Part shown: positions 9,301-17,421 of the stretch, in pieces
How the letters are laid out: every line of letters starts with the position of its first letter
How positions within the stretch are numbered: position 1 is the first letter of the stretch
Source of the DNA: UBA6059 sp965227155
GTDB lineage: Bacteria; Bacteroidota; Bacteroidia; Cytophagales; Cyclobacteriaceae
Length of the DNA: 64,000 nt
NCBI GenBank assembly: GCA_965227155.1
Contig: OZ245731.1
Coordinates: forward strand, 4,650,001-4,714,000
Reading direction: 5' to 3'
The notes under the pieces: generated by a model
What the model saw: the letters and a program-made list of their open reading frames with translations, nothing else
Told to the model about the DNA's origin: nothing
Database searches by the model: none
Position numbers and translations under genes: made by a program

Positions 9301-9614
9301 TCAACCTCTACATCCTCCGCTTCCTTTTGGGTATGCTCATCTCCATGATCATTATGATGGTAATGCCCCTGATCTACAAGCCTGTAATGCAATCCATTTC
9401 GTTTAATGAAAAGTCGACCACCGGGGATCTCAGTCATAAACAAGACATCACTGGACCACTGTCCTTTATTTTCGATGAATATAAAACCCGGATTACCTAC
9501 GGATGCTGATAAATCGCTGCTAAACACCGGCTGTAGCAGTGCCAACATCATTACACATGCAAGAACGATTTTAGGGTAATTCAAAGGGCCGACATTGAAG
9601 AATCGAAATATCAC
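6336..9614 (-). CDS. Large secreted SBBP/PKD protein with type IX secretion (type B) C-terminal domain
   Basis: The 1092-residue protein has an N-terminal signal segment, then the ENKGQW module that opens the DUF7948-type domain (about 40-255). A long run of SBBP-type propeller repeats follows (YATYLGGSGSDTPQSL and similar). Next comes a PKD domain (about 785-850), an Ig-like segment (TICRGESIQL), and a second PKD (WDFGDGTGSTEESP). It ends in a CHU_C/gliding-motility-associated domain (FVPNAFSPNGDGKNDFFEI). That end is the type B T9SS sorting signal, so the protein should cross the outer membrane and stay on the surface or be released. It is probably an adhesin or matrix protein. The first in-frame start is GTG at 9614; no better ATG precedes the signal segment. 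Confidence 0.88.
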   Translation of the reverse strand: MIFRFFNVGPLNYPKIVLACVMMLALLQPVFSSDLSASVGNPGFIFIENKGQWSSDVLFMTEIPGGRLFIKRNGLHYRLVDQGHYHHNDHGDEHTQKEAEDVEVEFINANSTNSWDAVEMVGTTFNYYLGKDPKFWGEGCRGFRQVQLHDLYDGVDLKFYQEAGQLKYDFIVQPGTDYQNIAWQYKADRQVEQDGGCVGIRSSLVSIFEGQPISYQRTESDLQYLESHYKLEGERVSFEIPASINQDVPLVIDPALIFSTFSGSISDNWGYTACFDEASNFYSGGIVFGDNFPSTTGQPYGGGLFDISILKYDSTGSDLIYATYLGGSGSDTPQSLVVDDNNELVMLGTTGSRNFPMSAGAFDNSFNGGRPFRISTAELYPEGSDIFLAKLDESGQLLRSTYMGGPGNDGVLRMRAINFYDNALIQNYGDYQRGDVITDKAGNVYVASNTDSTGFPTTSGLQTEYAGGASDAVVFSLSSDLSTLRYSTYIGGEGDDAMYSIKLDSADRVLVGGGTSSEAIFPPSKGGLSPGYGGNIDGIIALLDMEYDSLLYFTYLGTPAYDQAYFIDIDAEQNVYALGQTRGNYPITPGSFAVPNSSQFIHKLSPDLGTTIFSTVFGSGETEPNISPTAFLANECENIFLSGWGGEINQLNSANNGATFGMPVTDDALYPNTDGSDFYLMALSADGRELLYATFFGGTAGPNDSEDHVDGGTSRFDKRGIIYQSVCSCGGDDDTFPVTDGAYSIFNRGTVNDTIPRCNNAAFKFDLASLRARFTTNTPEEDLPGLDRGCAPFTVLLTNKSIGGEEFFWEVSDGATSEAADSWVHTFESPGTYTVKLTIRDENTCTGVDSTMQQILVFDDAIAVSPDVTICRGESIQLNATGGVQYEWSPSGSLSDASASNPVASPLLDTEYIVRITTENGCVNKDTVRVDVESVVREAFAVTRSNDDCQSVPVFTFENLTPNTPVVAWDFGDGTGSTEESPTHQFAADGNYVVSLETEGDCIIDEEISIIYEQLFVPNAFSPNGDGKNDFFEIKTDQQVSLSVFDRSGKLLVEEVDYTNNWAGTDLSTGTYFYQITLEDGTTCDGWVQLLR

Positions 9615-9721
9615 AATCTAAGTTGGTAGCAGTTTATTTTCGGAAACAAATTAATCAAGGCAATCCTTTAATCCCATTGGTCATAAAAAGTTGGTGCAAG
9701 AAAAAATTATTCGTAGCATAG

Positions 9722-11461
9722 ATGAATAATTCCCTATCCATGAAGCATCTTTTCACCGTTTTTGTTGTAGCACTTCTGCTGCAAGCTTGTAAAACCAAGC
9801 ATGATCCTCATTTTGTAATATCCTTTTCGCCTGAACTAACTGACCAGGCCGTTGATGGCAGAGTATTATTGGTCATTTCGGATAACAATGAAACCGAACC
9901 TCGTTTTCAGATCAGCAATGGACCTTCTACGCAACTCATTTTTGGCGTAGATGCTGAGGCTATGCTAGCAGGCGAAGAGGCACTTATTAATATCAATACA
10001 CTTGGCTACCCACTGAATAGCGTTAAAGATATTCCTGCCGGGGAATATTATGTGCAGGCTGTATTGTACAAATACGAAACCTATCAGCGAGCCGATGGCT
10101 ACACCCTGAAATTACCTCCAATGGACAAGGGAGAGGGCATCCAATGGAATAAAACACCCGGTAATTTCTATTCCAAACCTCGCAAGGTCTACTTCGATCC
10201 GCATAGCGATGAGGTGATCTCCATTGAAATGACCGAAGAAATACCACCCATTGACCCTCCACAAGACACAGAATATGTCAAGTATGTAAAAATGAAAAGC
10301 GACCTGCTATCCGAATTTTGGGGTCGAGATGTTTACCTGGGTGCATATGTTTTAATTCCGGAGGGTTTTGATGAGAATCCGGAGGCGCGCTATCCTTTGG
10401 CAGTGTTTCATGGTCATTTTCCAAGCGGATTTAGCGATTTCAGAACAAGTCCACCCGACCCTGATTTGAAGCCCGACTATTCTGAAAGGTTTGGCATCAG
10501 CGGCTATAATAAAATTCAGCAGGAAGAGGCCTATGATTTTTACAAAAAATGGACAGGCCCGGATTTCCCCCGTATGCTCATCATCAAAGTAGAGCATCCT
10601 ATACCCTATTTTGATGATTCTTATGCAGTAAACTCAGTGAATACCGGTCCTTACGGGGATGCCATCACCTATGAACTTATTCCCTACATAGAAGAGCAAT
10701 TTAGAGGTATAGGCGAAGGCTGGGCCCGGTTTCTCTATGGTGGGTCTACGGGCGGCTGGATCGCATTGGCCAACCAGGTGTTTTATCCCGATGAATACAA
10801 TGGTTGCTTTGCTGCCTGCCCTGACCCTATTGATTTCAGGGCCTTTACGCTTTTGAATCTTTTTGAAGATGAAAACGCCTACTTTGTAAAAAGTAATTGG
10901 AAAAAAACTGAAATACCCAGAAGCAGGGCCACCAATGGCTATGTCACCGTTACCCTGCGGGAGGTGCAGCAAAAAGAACAGGTCATTGGCACTAAAGGAA
11001 GGTCTTGCGGCCAGCGTGATGTATGGCTAACCGTATTTGGTCCTCAGGGAGAGGACGGTTACCCTAAGCACCCGTGGGATAAAACAACCGGCAAAATTGA
11101 TCGGGAGGTTACACAATACATGATCGAAAACTATGACCTTAGATACATCATGGAGCGGGATTGGGCAACCTTAGGCCCAAAGCTTGAGGGCAAAATAAAT
11201 ATCTACGTGGGTGATATGGACAATTCCTACCTTAACAATGCAGTGGAATATATGGAGGCGTTTCTGGAAAACACAACTGATCCCTATTACGATGGCTTTA
11301 TAGACTATGGGGATGGATTTGGACATTGCTGGAATGGTGACCATGACAATCCCAATTACCTGACCCGGTTGCGCTACAATACCATGTATGTACCACAGAT
11401 TTTGGAACGCATCAAAAATTCTGCTCCTGAAGGTGCCGACCTTACCAGCTGGCGATACTAA
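9722..11461 (+). CDS. Lipoprotein alpha/beta-hydrolase, esterase-D-like
   Basis: A lipoprotein signal ends in LLLQAC, so the protein is lipid-anchored. Residues 30-180 form a beta-rich extension, and the hydrolase domain begins around residue 190. The nucleophile elbow is LYGGSTGGW (GxSxG), and a distal His is in the GDGFGHCWNGDH region. The family resembles the putative esterases (esterase D / enterochelin esterase-like) that cleave carboxylic esters. An in-frame Met seven codons in (MKHLF) may be the true start. The gene stands alone, divergent from the T9SS cargo gene, and is followed by an unusual palindrome array. Confidence 0.78.
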   Translation: MNNSLSMKHLFTVFVVALLLQACKTKHDPHFVISFSPELTDQAVDGRVLLVISDNNETEPRFQISNGPSTQLIFGVDAEAMLAGEEALININTLGYPLNSVKDIPAGEYYVQAVLYKYETYQRADGYTLKLPPMDKGEGIQWNKTPGNFYSKPRKVYFDPHSDEVISIEMTEEIPPIDPPQDTEYVKYVKMKSDLLSEFWGRDVYLGAYVLIPEGFDENPEARYPLAVFHGHFPSGFSDFRTSPPDPDLKPDYSERFGISGYNKIQQEEAYDFYKKWTGPDFPRMLIIKVEHPIPYFDDSYAVNSVNTGPYGDAITYELIPYIEEQFRGIGEGWARFLYGGSTGGWIALANQVFYPDEYNGCFAACPDPIDFRAFTLLNLFEDENAYFVKSNWKKTEIPRSRATNGYVTVTLREVQQKEQVIGTKGRSCGQRDVWLTVFGPQGEDGYPKHPWDKTTGKIDREVTQYMIENYDLRYIMERDWATLGPKLEGKINIYVGDMDNSYLNNAVEYMEAFLENTTDPYYDGFIDYGDGFGHCWNGDHDNPNYLTRLRYNTMYVPQILERIKNSAPEGADLTSWRY

Positions 11462-11480
11462 ATGATGTGCTTCTAAGCAC

Positions 11481-11572
11481 GCGTTTGGAAACGCGCGCTA
11501 ACGGGTGTTTGGAAACGCGCGCAAACAGGAGTTTGGAAATACGTTCGGGCGCGTTTGAAACGCGTTCGATAT
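11481..11572. repeat. Tandem array of four short palindromes
   Basis: Four units follow each other: two of 24 bp (11481-11504 and 11505-11528), one of 22 bp and a last degenerate one. Each centres on a GCGTTT-GG-AAACGC hairpin or a variant. The units are GC-rich against an AT-rich background and lie directly behind the esterase gene. They could be a transcription end structure, a REP-like element or a protein-binding array. No coding frame spans them. Confidence 0.7.
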
Positions 11573-11691
11573 ATGAGTACAAACCTAGACAAGGGAAATT
11601 TTGGCTATAAAAAGAATAGTGTTATTAGGGAAATGGGATTATATTAATACCCAATCCTTTTTTATCGTAGCTATACCCCTAAATTTGGCTT

Positions 11692-13527
11692 ATGCTAGAA
11701 CTGACGAGTATACTGGTATTAGGAATTTTTGCGCAATGGCTGGCCTGGAAAATCAAACAGCCTGCCATTTTGCCATTGATATTGATTGGGCTGGCAATAG
11801 GGCCATTCGCCACATTTTTTACACCTGATAGCTCCAAATTGATTGATGGTGATAATATCTTCACTGGTGATCTGCTCTTTTCTTTTGTTTCTCTGGCAGT
11901 AGGAGTCATTTTATTTGAAGGTGGGCTAACATTAAATCTGAAAGAAATCAGAAACCATGCCGGTACAGTGAGTAACCTCCTTACCATTGGTGCTCTTATA
12001 ACTTTTGTGGGTGGTGGTATAGCCGCGCATATTCTGTTGGATATGAGTTGGCCAATGGCTTTTCTTTTTGGGGGCTTAATTGTTGTGTCAGGACCCACGG
12101 TAGTTTTACCTATTCTCCGAAATGTAAAGCCTAACCATAAGGTAAATACCATCCTGAAATGGGAAGGTATCTTGATTGACCCCTTTGGCGCATTGATAGC
12201 TGTATTGATGTATGAGTTTATCGTATCCAGTCAGCACGGTTCAGAGTATCCTATCGAAGTATTTCAAAATTTCTTCATTACAATTTCCAGTGGTATAGTA
12301 GCCGGAGGTCTTTCTGCTTTACTGCTTTATTATCTCATCAAAAACGAATTATTACCTTCCTACCTAAGGAATGTGTTTACCCTTGGACTGGTGATTTTCA
12401 CTTTTGCCTTTGCCGAAATCATCTCTAAGGAGGCAGGCCTTATGGCTGCTACCTTTATGGGAATACTCCTGGCCAACCTCAACCTTGATGAGATCAAGAA
12501 AATTCTAAGCTTTAAAGAAGACATCAGTGTAATTCTGATCTCCGTTTTGTTCATTTTATTATCTAGCCGAATTGACCTGATTCAAATTGAAAAGTTGGGT
12601 ACCGCCAGCCTCATTCTTTTTGCTATCGTTGTTTTTATTCTTAGACCCGTTGGTGTGATGCTCAGCACCATCAAGTCAGGACTAAGCTGGAAAGAAAAGG
12701 TATTCATCAGTTGGATTGGGCCAAAAGGAATAGTAGCAGCGGCTGTGGCCTCACTATTCTCTTTGGATTTGGTCAAAAAAGCTTCCAATGTAAGCACAGA
12801 GGAAGCAGAACTTATTTTGCCCCTGGTTTTTTTAATCATTGTGGGAACAGTTGTGCTTCAGGGTAGCACTGCGAAGCTCGTGGCCCGATGGTTGGGTGTA
12901 GTAAGACCTGATCCACATGGGATTTTGATTGTGGGCGCTAATGAATTAGCTCGCCGTATAGCACTCAAACTACAGGAATGGGGAGCTTATGTCATTCTAA
13001 TCGACACCTCCCAGCCCAACATTAAGGAGGCGAAAAAGCAAAACCTATTGGCCTTTCAGGGTAATGTTCTGTCTGATACAATTTTTGAGGAGGTGGATTT
13101 ATCTAAGATTGGTAAACTGGCTGCTATGACTTCAAATAGTGGGCTCAACGAATTGGCCTGTCGATGGTTTGAAAAAGAACTCAATGAAGAGCAGGTGATG
13201 CGTTTGGCCAGCAAGGAGGAATCAGAAAATAGCAATCTGCCGCTTCCTAAAAATGTATTGTTTAAAACAAGGACCGATTTCTTTGCACTAACCCACCTGA
13301 TCAGAACAAAAGACGTATTTGCTATTGAGGAATTTGAGCAAGGCCAGACGGAATTTGATGAGTTTTATGAAGCGAAAAAGAAAAAAATTATCCCTATAGC
13401 AATCGTTAAGAAGGACTATGTAAATCTGATCAATAGTGGACTGATCCATATTGAAAAAGGTGACAAGCTACTTTTTGTAAAACAAAAGAATTTTGAATCT
13501 GAGCTTGACAAAACGGAGGCGGTATAA
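11692..13527 (+). CDS. CPA1-type Na+/H+ antiporter with TrkA-N (RCK) domain
   Basis: The first ~400 residues form about twelve membrane segments of the sodium/hydrogen exchanger fold. They include GGLIVVSGPTVVLPI and the ASLF region (IGPKGIVAAAVASLF), where family members carry ion-binding residues. Residues from about 405 form a TrkA-N Rossmann domain (ILIVGANELARRIALKL, GxGxxG-like) followed by a TrkA-C-like tail. The protein should exchange Na+ or K+ for H+ across the inner membrane, gated by nucleotide binding to the cytoplasmic domain. Length (611) is typical of this antiporter-RCK class. It is followed at 33 bp by a small membrane protein that may be co-transcribed. Confidence 0.9.
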   Translation: MLELTSILVLGIFAQWLAWKIKQPAILPLILIGLAIGPFATFFTPDSSKLIDGDNIFTGDLLFSFVSLAVGVILFEGGLTLNLKEIRNHAGTVSNLLTIGALITFVGGGIAAHILLDMSWPMAFLFGGLIVVSGPTVVLPILRNVKPNHKVNTILKWEGILIDPFGALIAVLMYEFIVSSQHGSEYPIEVFQNFFITISSGIVAGGLSALLLYYLIKNELLPSYLRNVFTLGLVIFTFAFAEIISKEAGLMAATFMGILLANLNLDEIKKILSFKEDISVILISVLFILLSSRIDLIQIEKLGTASLILFAIVVFILRPVGVMLSTIKSGLSWKEKVFISWIGPKGIVAAAVASLFSLDLVKKASNVSTEEAELILPLVFLIIVGTVVLQGSTAKLVARWLGVVRPDPHGILIVGANELARRIALKLQEWGAYVILIDTSQPNIKEAKKQNLLAFQGNVLSDTIFEEVDLSKIGKLAAMTSNSGLNELACRWFEKELNEEQVMRLASKEESENSNLPLPKNVLFKTRTDFFALTHLIRTKDVFAIEEFEQGQTEFDEFYEAKKKKIIPIAIVKKDYVNLINSGLIHIEKGDKLLFVKQKNFESELDKTEAV

Positions 13528-13560
13528 TAGCCAACATTACGCCATTTAAAAATTCAGCCC

Positions 13561-14175
13561 ATGCAAAGCAAACCCAGAATAACCATACAGGAATACCTTT
13601 CCATAGGATATGTTTTCATCGTAATTCTCGGCATTATCAGTGATGTGATCTACTATAGCTTTCTTGGTATCAACATCATGAATTACACTACCATATTAGA
13701 CATTCTGATTACGCCAATTAGTATCCTGTCCAGCAATTTGGTTATTTTCCTGGTATTCGTAGTGTTCATTACTTTAGCCTATTTCTACTATGTTTCTTTC
13801 ATTCCATGGTTTCATTTTAAATACCGAGATAAAGCCTGGTATGGTAAATTCAATAAAGTGGAAAAACTCGATGAAAAATTCAGTGCCGAAAATCAGAATA
13901 CCCTGGACCGCATCAGGTTAGTGGCCTTTCTGGTATTTTCAATGTATATCGGATTTGGAATAGGACGTGGCTCAGCTGTTTCCAGCAGAATCGAAAATAA
14001 TGAACTAAAAATCGATCATATCGTCACTTTCGAAGATAATCAGACAAAGAAGGTAAGTGTGCTTGGGCAAAACACGCAATACATATTTTACATACAGGAG
14101 GGTGAAGATCAAATCAAGATTGCCCCTATTATAGAAAATGTAAAAACCATACAAAAAATCAAAAAGGAAGAATAA
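13561..14175 (+). CDS. Hypothetical membrane protein downstream of antiporter
   Basis: This 204-residue protein is not recognised. It has three likely membrane spans: residues about 15-35, 52-85 and 118-138. It also has a charged cytoplasmic stretch (KYRDKAWYGKFNKVEKLDEKF) and a soluble, beta-rich C-terminus (HIVTFEDNQTKKVSVLG). The 33-bp gap from the antiporter gene suggests one transcript, so it may modulate or accompany the transporter (inference only). Confidence 0.7.
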   Translation: MQSKPRITIQEYLSIGYVFIVILGIISDVIYYSFLGINIMNYTTILDILITPISILSSNLVIFLVFVVFITLAYFYYVSFIPWFHFKYRDKAWYGKFNKVEKLDEKFSAENQNTLDRIRLVAFLVFSMYIGFGIGRGSAVSSRIENNELKIDHIVTFEDNQTKKVSVLGQNTQYIFYIQEGEDQIKIAPIIENVKTIQKIKKEE

Positions 14176-14187
14176 GCTCTGACTTAT

Positions 14188-14685
14188 CTAAACTTGTTTC
14201 TTCAGTAAGTCTTTACCCTCGATCATTTCTTTCATTTGCATCAGTTGAAGTTGTTGGTTGTATTCCGCATGAATCGCAAAAGGCTTTTTCAATAAGATGT
14301 ATTGATAAAGATGCCAGTCAGTATCCGGCGCTTTTAATTTTCTCAGATCTATCTGATCTATCCACTTCAATGTCCCTTCGCTACAGTCTATAGGCTCACA
14401 ATACTCCACCTCCGCATGGTAAACAAAGCTCACCCAATTGTAATCAGCGGGCGAGGTTTCCACGAGACTACCCCAATAGCGGAAATTTTCTACCTCAATG
14501 CCAGTTTCCTCCATGGTTTCCCTGTACGCAGCCTGCTCCGGCGACTCAAAAGGATGAAGCTTTCCACCAACAGGTGTGTATAAACCAATATTGGGAGCCT
14601 TGCGGCGTTTCAGCAATAAGAATTGATTATCATGCTCTAAGATGCATAAAACGGCCACCTTTTTATATTCCCATTGCTCACTCAT
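14188..14685 (-). CDS. Nudix hydrolase
   Basis: The Nudix box is complete and canonical: G(KLHPF)E(SPEQAAY)RE-T-M-EE-T-G-I, about residues 41-63, with the metal-binding REUxEE core. The 165-residue length is usual. Nudix enzymes cleave nucleoside diphosphates linked to another moiety; the exact substrate cannot be read. The N-terminus (VLCILEHDNQFLLLKR) resembles 8-oxo-dGTP-diphosphatase-like (MutT/YtkD) enzymes. Its start overlaps the stop of the upstream helical-protein gene by 4 bp, so both are made from one transcript. Confidence 0.88.
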   Translation of the reverse strand: MSEQWEYKKVAVLCILEHDNQFLLLKRRKAPNIGLYTPVGGKLHPFESPEQAAYRETMEETGIEVENFRYWGSLVETSPADYNWVSFVYHAEVEYCEPIDCSEGTLKWIDQIDLRKLKAPDTDWHLYQYILLKKPFAIHAEYNQQLQLMQMKEMIEGKDLLKKQV

Positions 14686-15167
14686 AAAAACCTCAGATTT
14701 CTTTCTTCAAGTTGGGTGGAAAAGTCAAACTGCAGGTCTTCATGCAATTTACCTATCGCTTTTTGTATAGCTTCCAACTGTCTGTTGTATAGGTTAACCA
14801 TAGCGGTACTGCGCTCAAATGCAATGCCCATTTGATTCATTTGCTCAAGAAAAAACATTCTCAGCTCTATCTCAGTCGGGATTTGACCTGAATACTTAAT
14901 GCATTGATTTACTCTTCTGAGGGCTTTTCTTATGCCCTTTTTAGCATAGTAAAGGTTGGTGGTGTTGATAGCCTCAAACATATCCCCCACTTCTTCTTTT
15001 ACCCAATCAACATACTCTAGTTCATTGTCCCTGATAAAGATAAGATAGCTGAGTAGCTCCTTATTATCTTTCTTGTATTTTGCCAATCGCAGGCAATGCT
15101 CCACCAATGCTTCTGGGCTGAGAGTGCGTAGTTCCTTTTTCAGTTGTGCGATGGTGGCAGCTTTCAT
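14682..15167 (-). CDS. Hypothetical helical protein coupled to Nudix gene
   Basis: I do not recognise this family with confidence. The 161-residue protein is almost entirely helical and charged, with no signal peptide, membrane segment or metal motif, so it is cytoplasmic. It is translationally coupled to the Nudix hydrolase (stop and start overlap by 4 bp). A functional link with nucleotide hydrolysis is possible but not shown. Confidence 0.7.
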   Translation of the reverse strand: MKAATIAQLKKELRTLSPEALVEHCLRLAKYKKDNKELLSYLIFIRDNELEYVDWVKEEVGDMFEAINTTNLYYAKKGIRKALRRVNQCIKYSGQIPTEIELRMFFLEQMNQMGIAFERSTAMVNLYNRQLEAIQKAIGKLHEDLQFDFSTQLEERNLRFL

Positions 15168-15180
15168 TCTGTCGGAGTGA

Positions 15181-15216
15181 TAAAAAGAATGCCACTCTCA
15201 CCGGGGAGTGGCATTT
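15181..15216 (-). terminator. Rho-independent terminator of the dienelactone hydrolase gene
   Basis: A perfect 10-bp stem AATGCCACTC / GAGTGGCATT with an 8-nt loop (15188-15215) is followed on the minus strand by a T-rich tract (read from 15187 to 15180). It lies 24 bp behind the hydrolase stop and just upstream of the next minus-strand gene. Confidence 0.75.
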
Positions 15217-15239
15217 CAGTAAAATTTTATATCAATGCT

Positions 15240-16091
15240 TTATTTGAAGACACTATCAAAAAGGTCTTGCATTTCCTGCCAGCTTTTTTGATCTGCCTCA
15301 GCATTATAAGCCAATGGAAGCTCAAATTTCTGGCCTAGGGAATCAGCACCTTTGCTGGTAAAGCCGTGCACAGCTCCTTCGTAGGCTATGTATTTATAGT
15401 CCGCTTTGGCACTATCCATAGCTGCTGTAAAAGCTGCTACCTGCTCAGCTGGCACAAATGGATCATCTGCACCATTGCAAACCAGTACCTTGGCAGTAAG
15501 TTGCCCTTCCTGGGGCATCACTGGCAGCTGCAAACCGCTGTGGAATGCGGCTACCGCATCCAGGTCCATACCAGCATTAGCCATGGTCAAAGCCACACTT
15601 CCACCGAAGCAATAACCAATGGCAGCAATCTTCTCCGGATCTACCGTTGGGTCGGCTTTTAAGGTTTCCAAAGCCTGCATAAATCTGGCCTTTGCCTCAT
15701 CCATATTGCTCATGACCATACCAGCAAATTTACCTGCATCCTCGGGATGCTGTGCTTGCTTGCCGTCTCCATACATGTCCACCGCCAGGGCGGTATAACC
15801 CATTTCAGCAAGCATGTCAGCGCGCTCGCGAACATAGTCATTGTGTCCCCACCATTCGTGGATCACGATGATACCTGGCCTTTTTTCATTGGTACTTACT
15901 TCCTTTGCCAGATAGCCGATCATAGTAGTGCTATCGGTGCTGTAGGTCACCTCTTCCCCTCTGATTTCTACTTCTATTTCTTCTTCTACTGTTTCTGTGT
16001 TGCTTTCGGCCTGATTGCCTGTGTTGCCTCCGCAAGACCACAATGTGATCAGAAGTGTAGCAACTAAACTATTGATTCCTAATTGTCTCAT
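15240..16091 (-). CDS. Dienelactone hydrolase family lipoprotein
   Basis: The chosen ATG gives a lipoprotein signal ending in TLWSC. An upstream TTG (16118) would add nine poor residues. An acidic linker (about residues 22-45) follows, then the DLH fold. The nucleophile is a cysteine in GYCFGGS (Cys161) and the catalytic His is in GAVHGFTSK, with Asp in NGADDPFVP. Dienelactone hydrolases open lactone or ester rings; related envelope proteins in Bacteroidota act on unknown esters. The gene is monocistronic, with a clear terminator behind it. Confidence 0.85.
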   Translation of the reverse strand: MRQLGINSLVATLLITLWSCGGNTGNQAESNTETVEEEIEVEIRGEEVTYSTDSTTMIGYLAKEVSTNEKRPGIIVIHEWWGHNDYVRERADMLAEMGYTALAVDMYGDGKQAQHPEDAGKFAGMVMSNMDEAKARFMQALETLKADPTVDPEKIAAIGYCFGGSVALTMANAGMDLDAVAAFHSGLQLPVMPQEGQLTAKVLVCNGADDPFVPAEQVAAFTAAMDSAKADYKYIAYEGAVHGFTSKGADSLGQKFELPLAYNAEADQKSWQEMQDLFDSVFK

Positions 16092-16146
16092 GATTGTTGG
16101 TTTGGTTTTGATTTCCAATTATAAAATTAATAATTGTCGACAATGT

Positions 16147-17295
16147 TTAATCATTGATCGCATCAATAACCTTTCCCATAAACGTTCCCACGGTAGAAGG
16201 CTCCAACCAGCGGGTCACCACCACCATATTATTCGTGGGATCTACGATAATGAAATTACCACCAAAGCCAGCGGCATAGAAGACTTCCTCAGGTACGCCT
16301 TCCCAATAGCGATTACCGGCGCTTTTGTTGAGCCACCACATGTAGCCATAGTTAACATTAGCCGCTGAAGGCTGCGTCATGGCATCAATCCATTCCTCTG
16401 AAATGAGCTGCTGATCTCCCCATTTCCCTCTATTGAGAAATAGATATCCAAATCGGGCATGATCCATGGTGTTGATGAATACCCCACCACCATTGTGACC
16501 ACCGCCACTTACGGATTGCATGTTCAGCCCATCCACTGTCGTATAGCTTGTATCATACCCAAACCAGCGCCAGGTGGTGCTGGCACCAATAGGATCCATT
16601 ACTTTTTCCTTTAGTACCTGAGGCAACGGCTTTCTCCACACGTGGAGTAAGGAATAAGCAAGCACATTTACGCGCACGTCATTGTATTCGAAAACTGTAC
16701 CCGGTTCGTTCAAAGTTCTGCGGCGCCAGTCGTCAATACCGCCTTCTCTGGGTGGCCTGTCACCCCAGTCAGGTGTGCCGAATAATCTGCCAGACCAATC
16801 AGAGGACTGGGTCAATAGGTGATCCCAGCTGATTTTAGCGTTGTGTGCGCCTTCAAATGTGCCATCCCATACATAATCAATGACTTTATCATCAAGTGAT
16901 CGGATCAACCCTTCGTCCAGGGCTAAACCAGCAGTAGTTGACAGGTAGCTCTTGGTAACGCTAAATGTCATGTCTACCCTATTCACATCACCCCATTGGG
17001 CTACCACATACCCATCTTTGATGATCATGCCGGCAGGTCCGCCACGTTCTTTTGTAGGCCCTACAATCTTATGATATGGCTCTCGCTCAAAAGCTTTGTA
17101 AATGGCTACCTTCAAATCCTTCTCCCCACTGTATTCATTGTCCATAGCAAAATTGACAGCTTCCTGAATTTTGGCTGCATTCAATCCTACTTCAGCCGCT
17201 GGCTTCTCTGCCCACTCGTTGGCTGGTGGGAAATAGGTTTGGGCCTGAAGAAGCCCGGCGTAGCTTATAAAGATGATGAGTAATAGTTTCTTCAT
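16147..17295 (-). CDS. Exported serine hydrolase, beta-lactamase/DD-peptidase fold (class C-like)
   Basis: A signal peptide (MKKLLLIIFISYAGLLQAQ) is followed by a beta-lactamase-fold domain. The catalytic Ser-Lys pair is in FSVTKSYLS, the YxN-like motif is in FEYNDVRVN, and a C-terminal GGG-rich stretch (YAAGFGGN) takes the place of the KTG strand. Such proteins are periplasmic esterases or peptidases acting on small esters or peptidoglycan peptides; true antibiotic resistance is not implied. A start ten codons upstream is possible, but the internal ATG gives a cleaner signal peptide. Confidence 0.83.
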   Translation of the reverse strand: MKKLLLIIFISYAGLLQAQTYFPPANEWAEKPAAEVGLNAAKIQEAVNFAMDNEYSGEKDLKVAIYKAFEREPYHKIVGPTKERGGPAGMIIKDGYVVAQWGDVNRVDMTFSVTKSYLSTTAGLALDEGLIRSLDDKVIDYVWDGTFEGAHNAKISWDHLLTQSSDWSGRLFGTPDWGDRPPREGGIDDWRRRTLNEPGTVFEYNDVRVNVLAYSLLHVWRKPLPQVLKEKVMDPIGASTTWRWFGYDTSYTTVDGLNMQSVSGGGHNGGGVFINTMDHARFGYLFLNRGKWGDQQLISEEWIDAMTQPSAANVNYGYMWWLNKSAGNRYWEGVPEEVFYAAGFGGNFIIVDPTNNMVVVTRWLEPSTVGTFMGKVIDAIND

Positions 17296-17421
17296 GCTGA
17301 TTTGTTTTTTCTGAAAATTACGCATTCCTGCCTATTTATTTTTCATACTTTACAAAGTAGTCAGCAATTCTACATTTTGTTTAAGAAAGTCATTATCTTG
17401 TTAGGTAAACCTCGATAACCT

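Noticed and set aside
8931..9509. A 192-codon open frame opposite the T9SS cargo gene
   Set aside because: It is a shadow of the ENKGQW domain coding sequence, with no family features.
11481..11572. CRISPR array
   Set aside because: The units adjoin directly without spacers, are only 22-24 bp, and no cas genes are near.
16147..17295. Beta-lactam resistance gene
   Set aside because: The fold is shared by many esterases and peptidases; nothing points to antibiotic hydrolysis.
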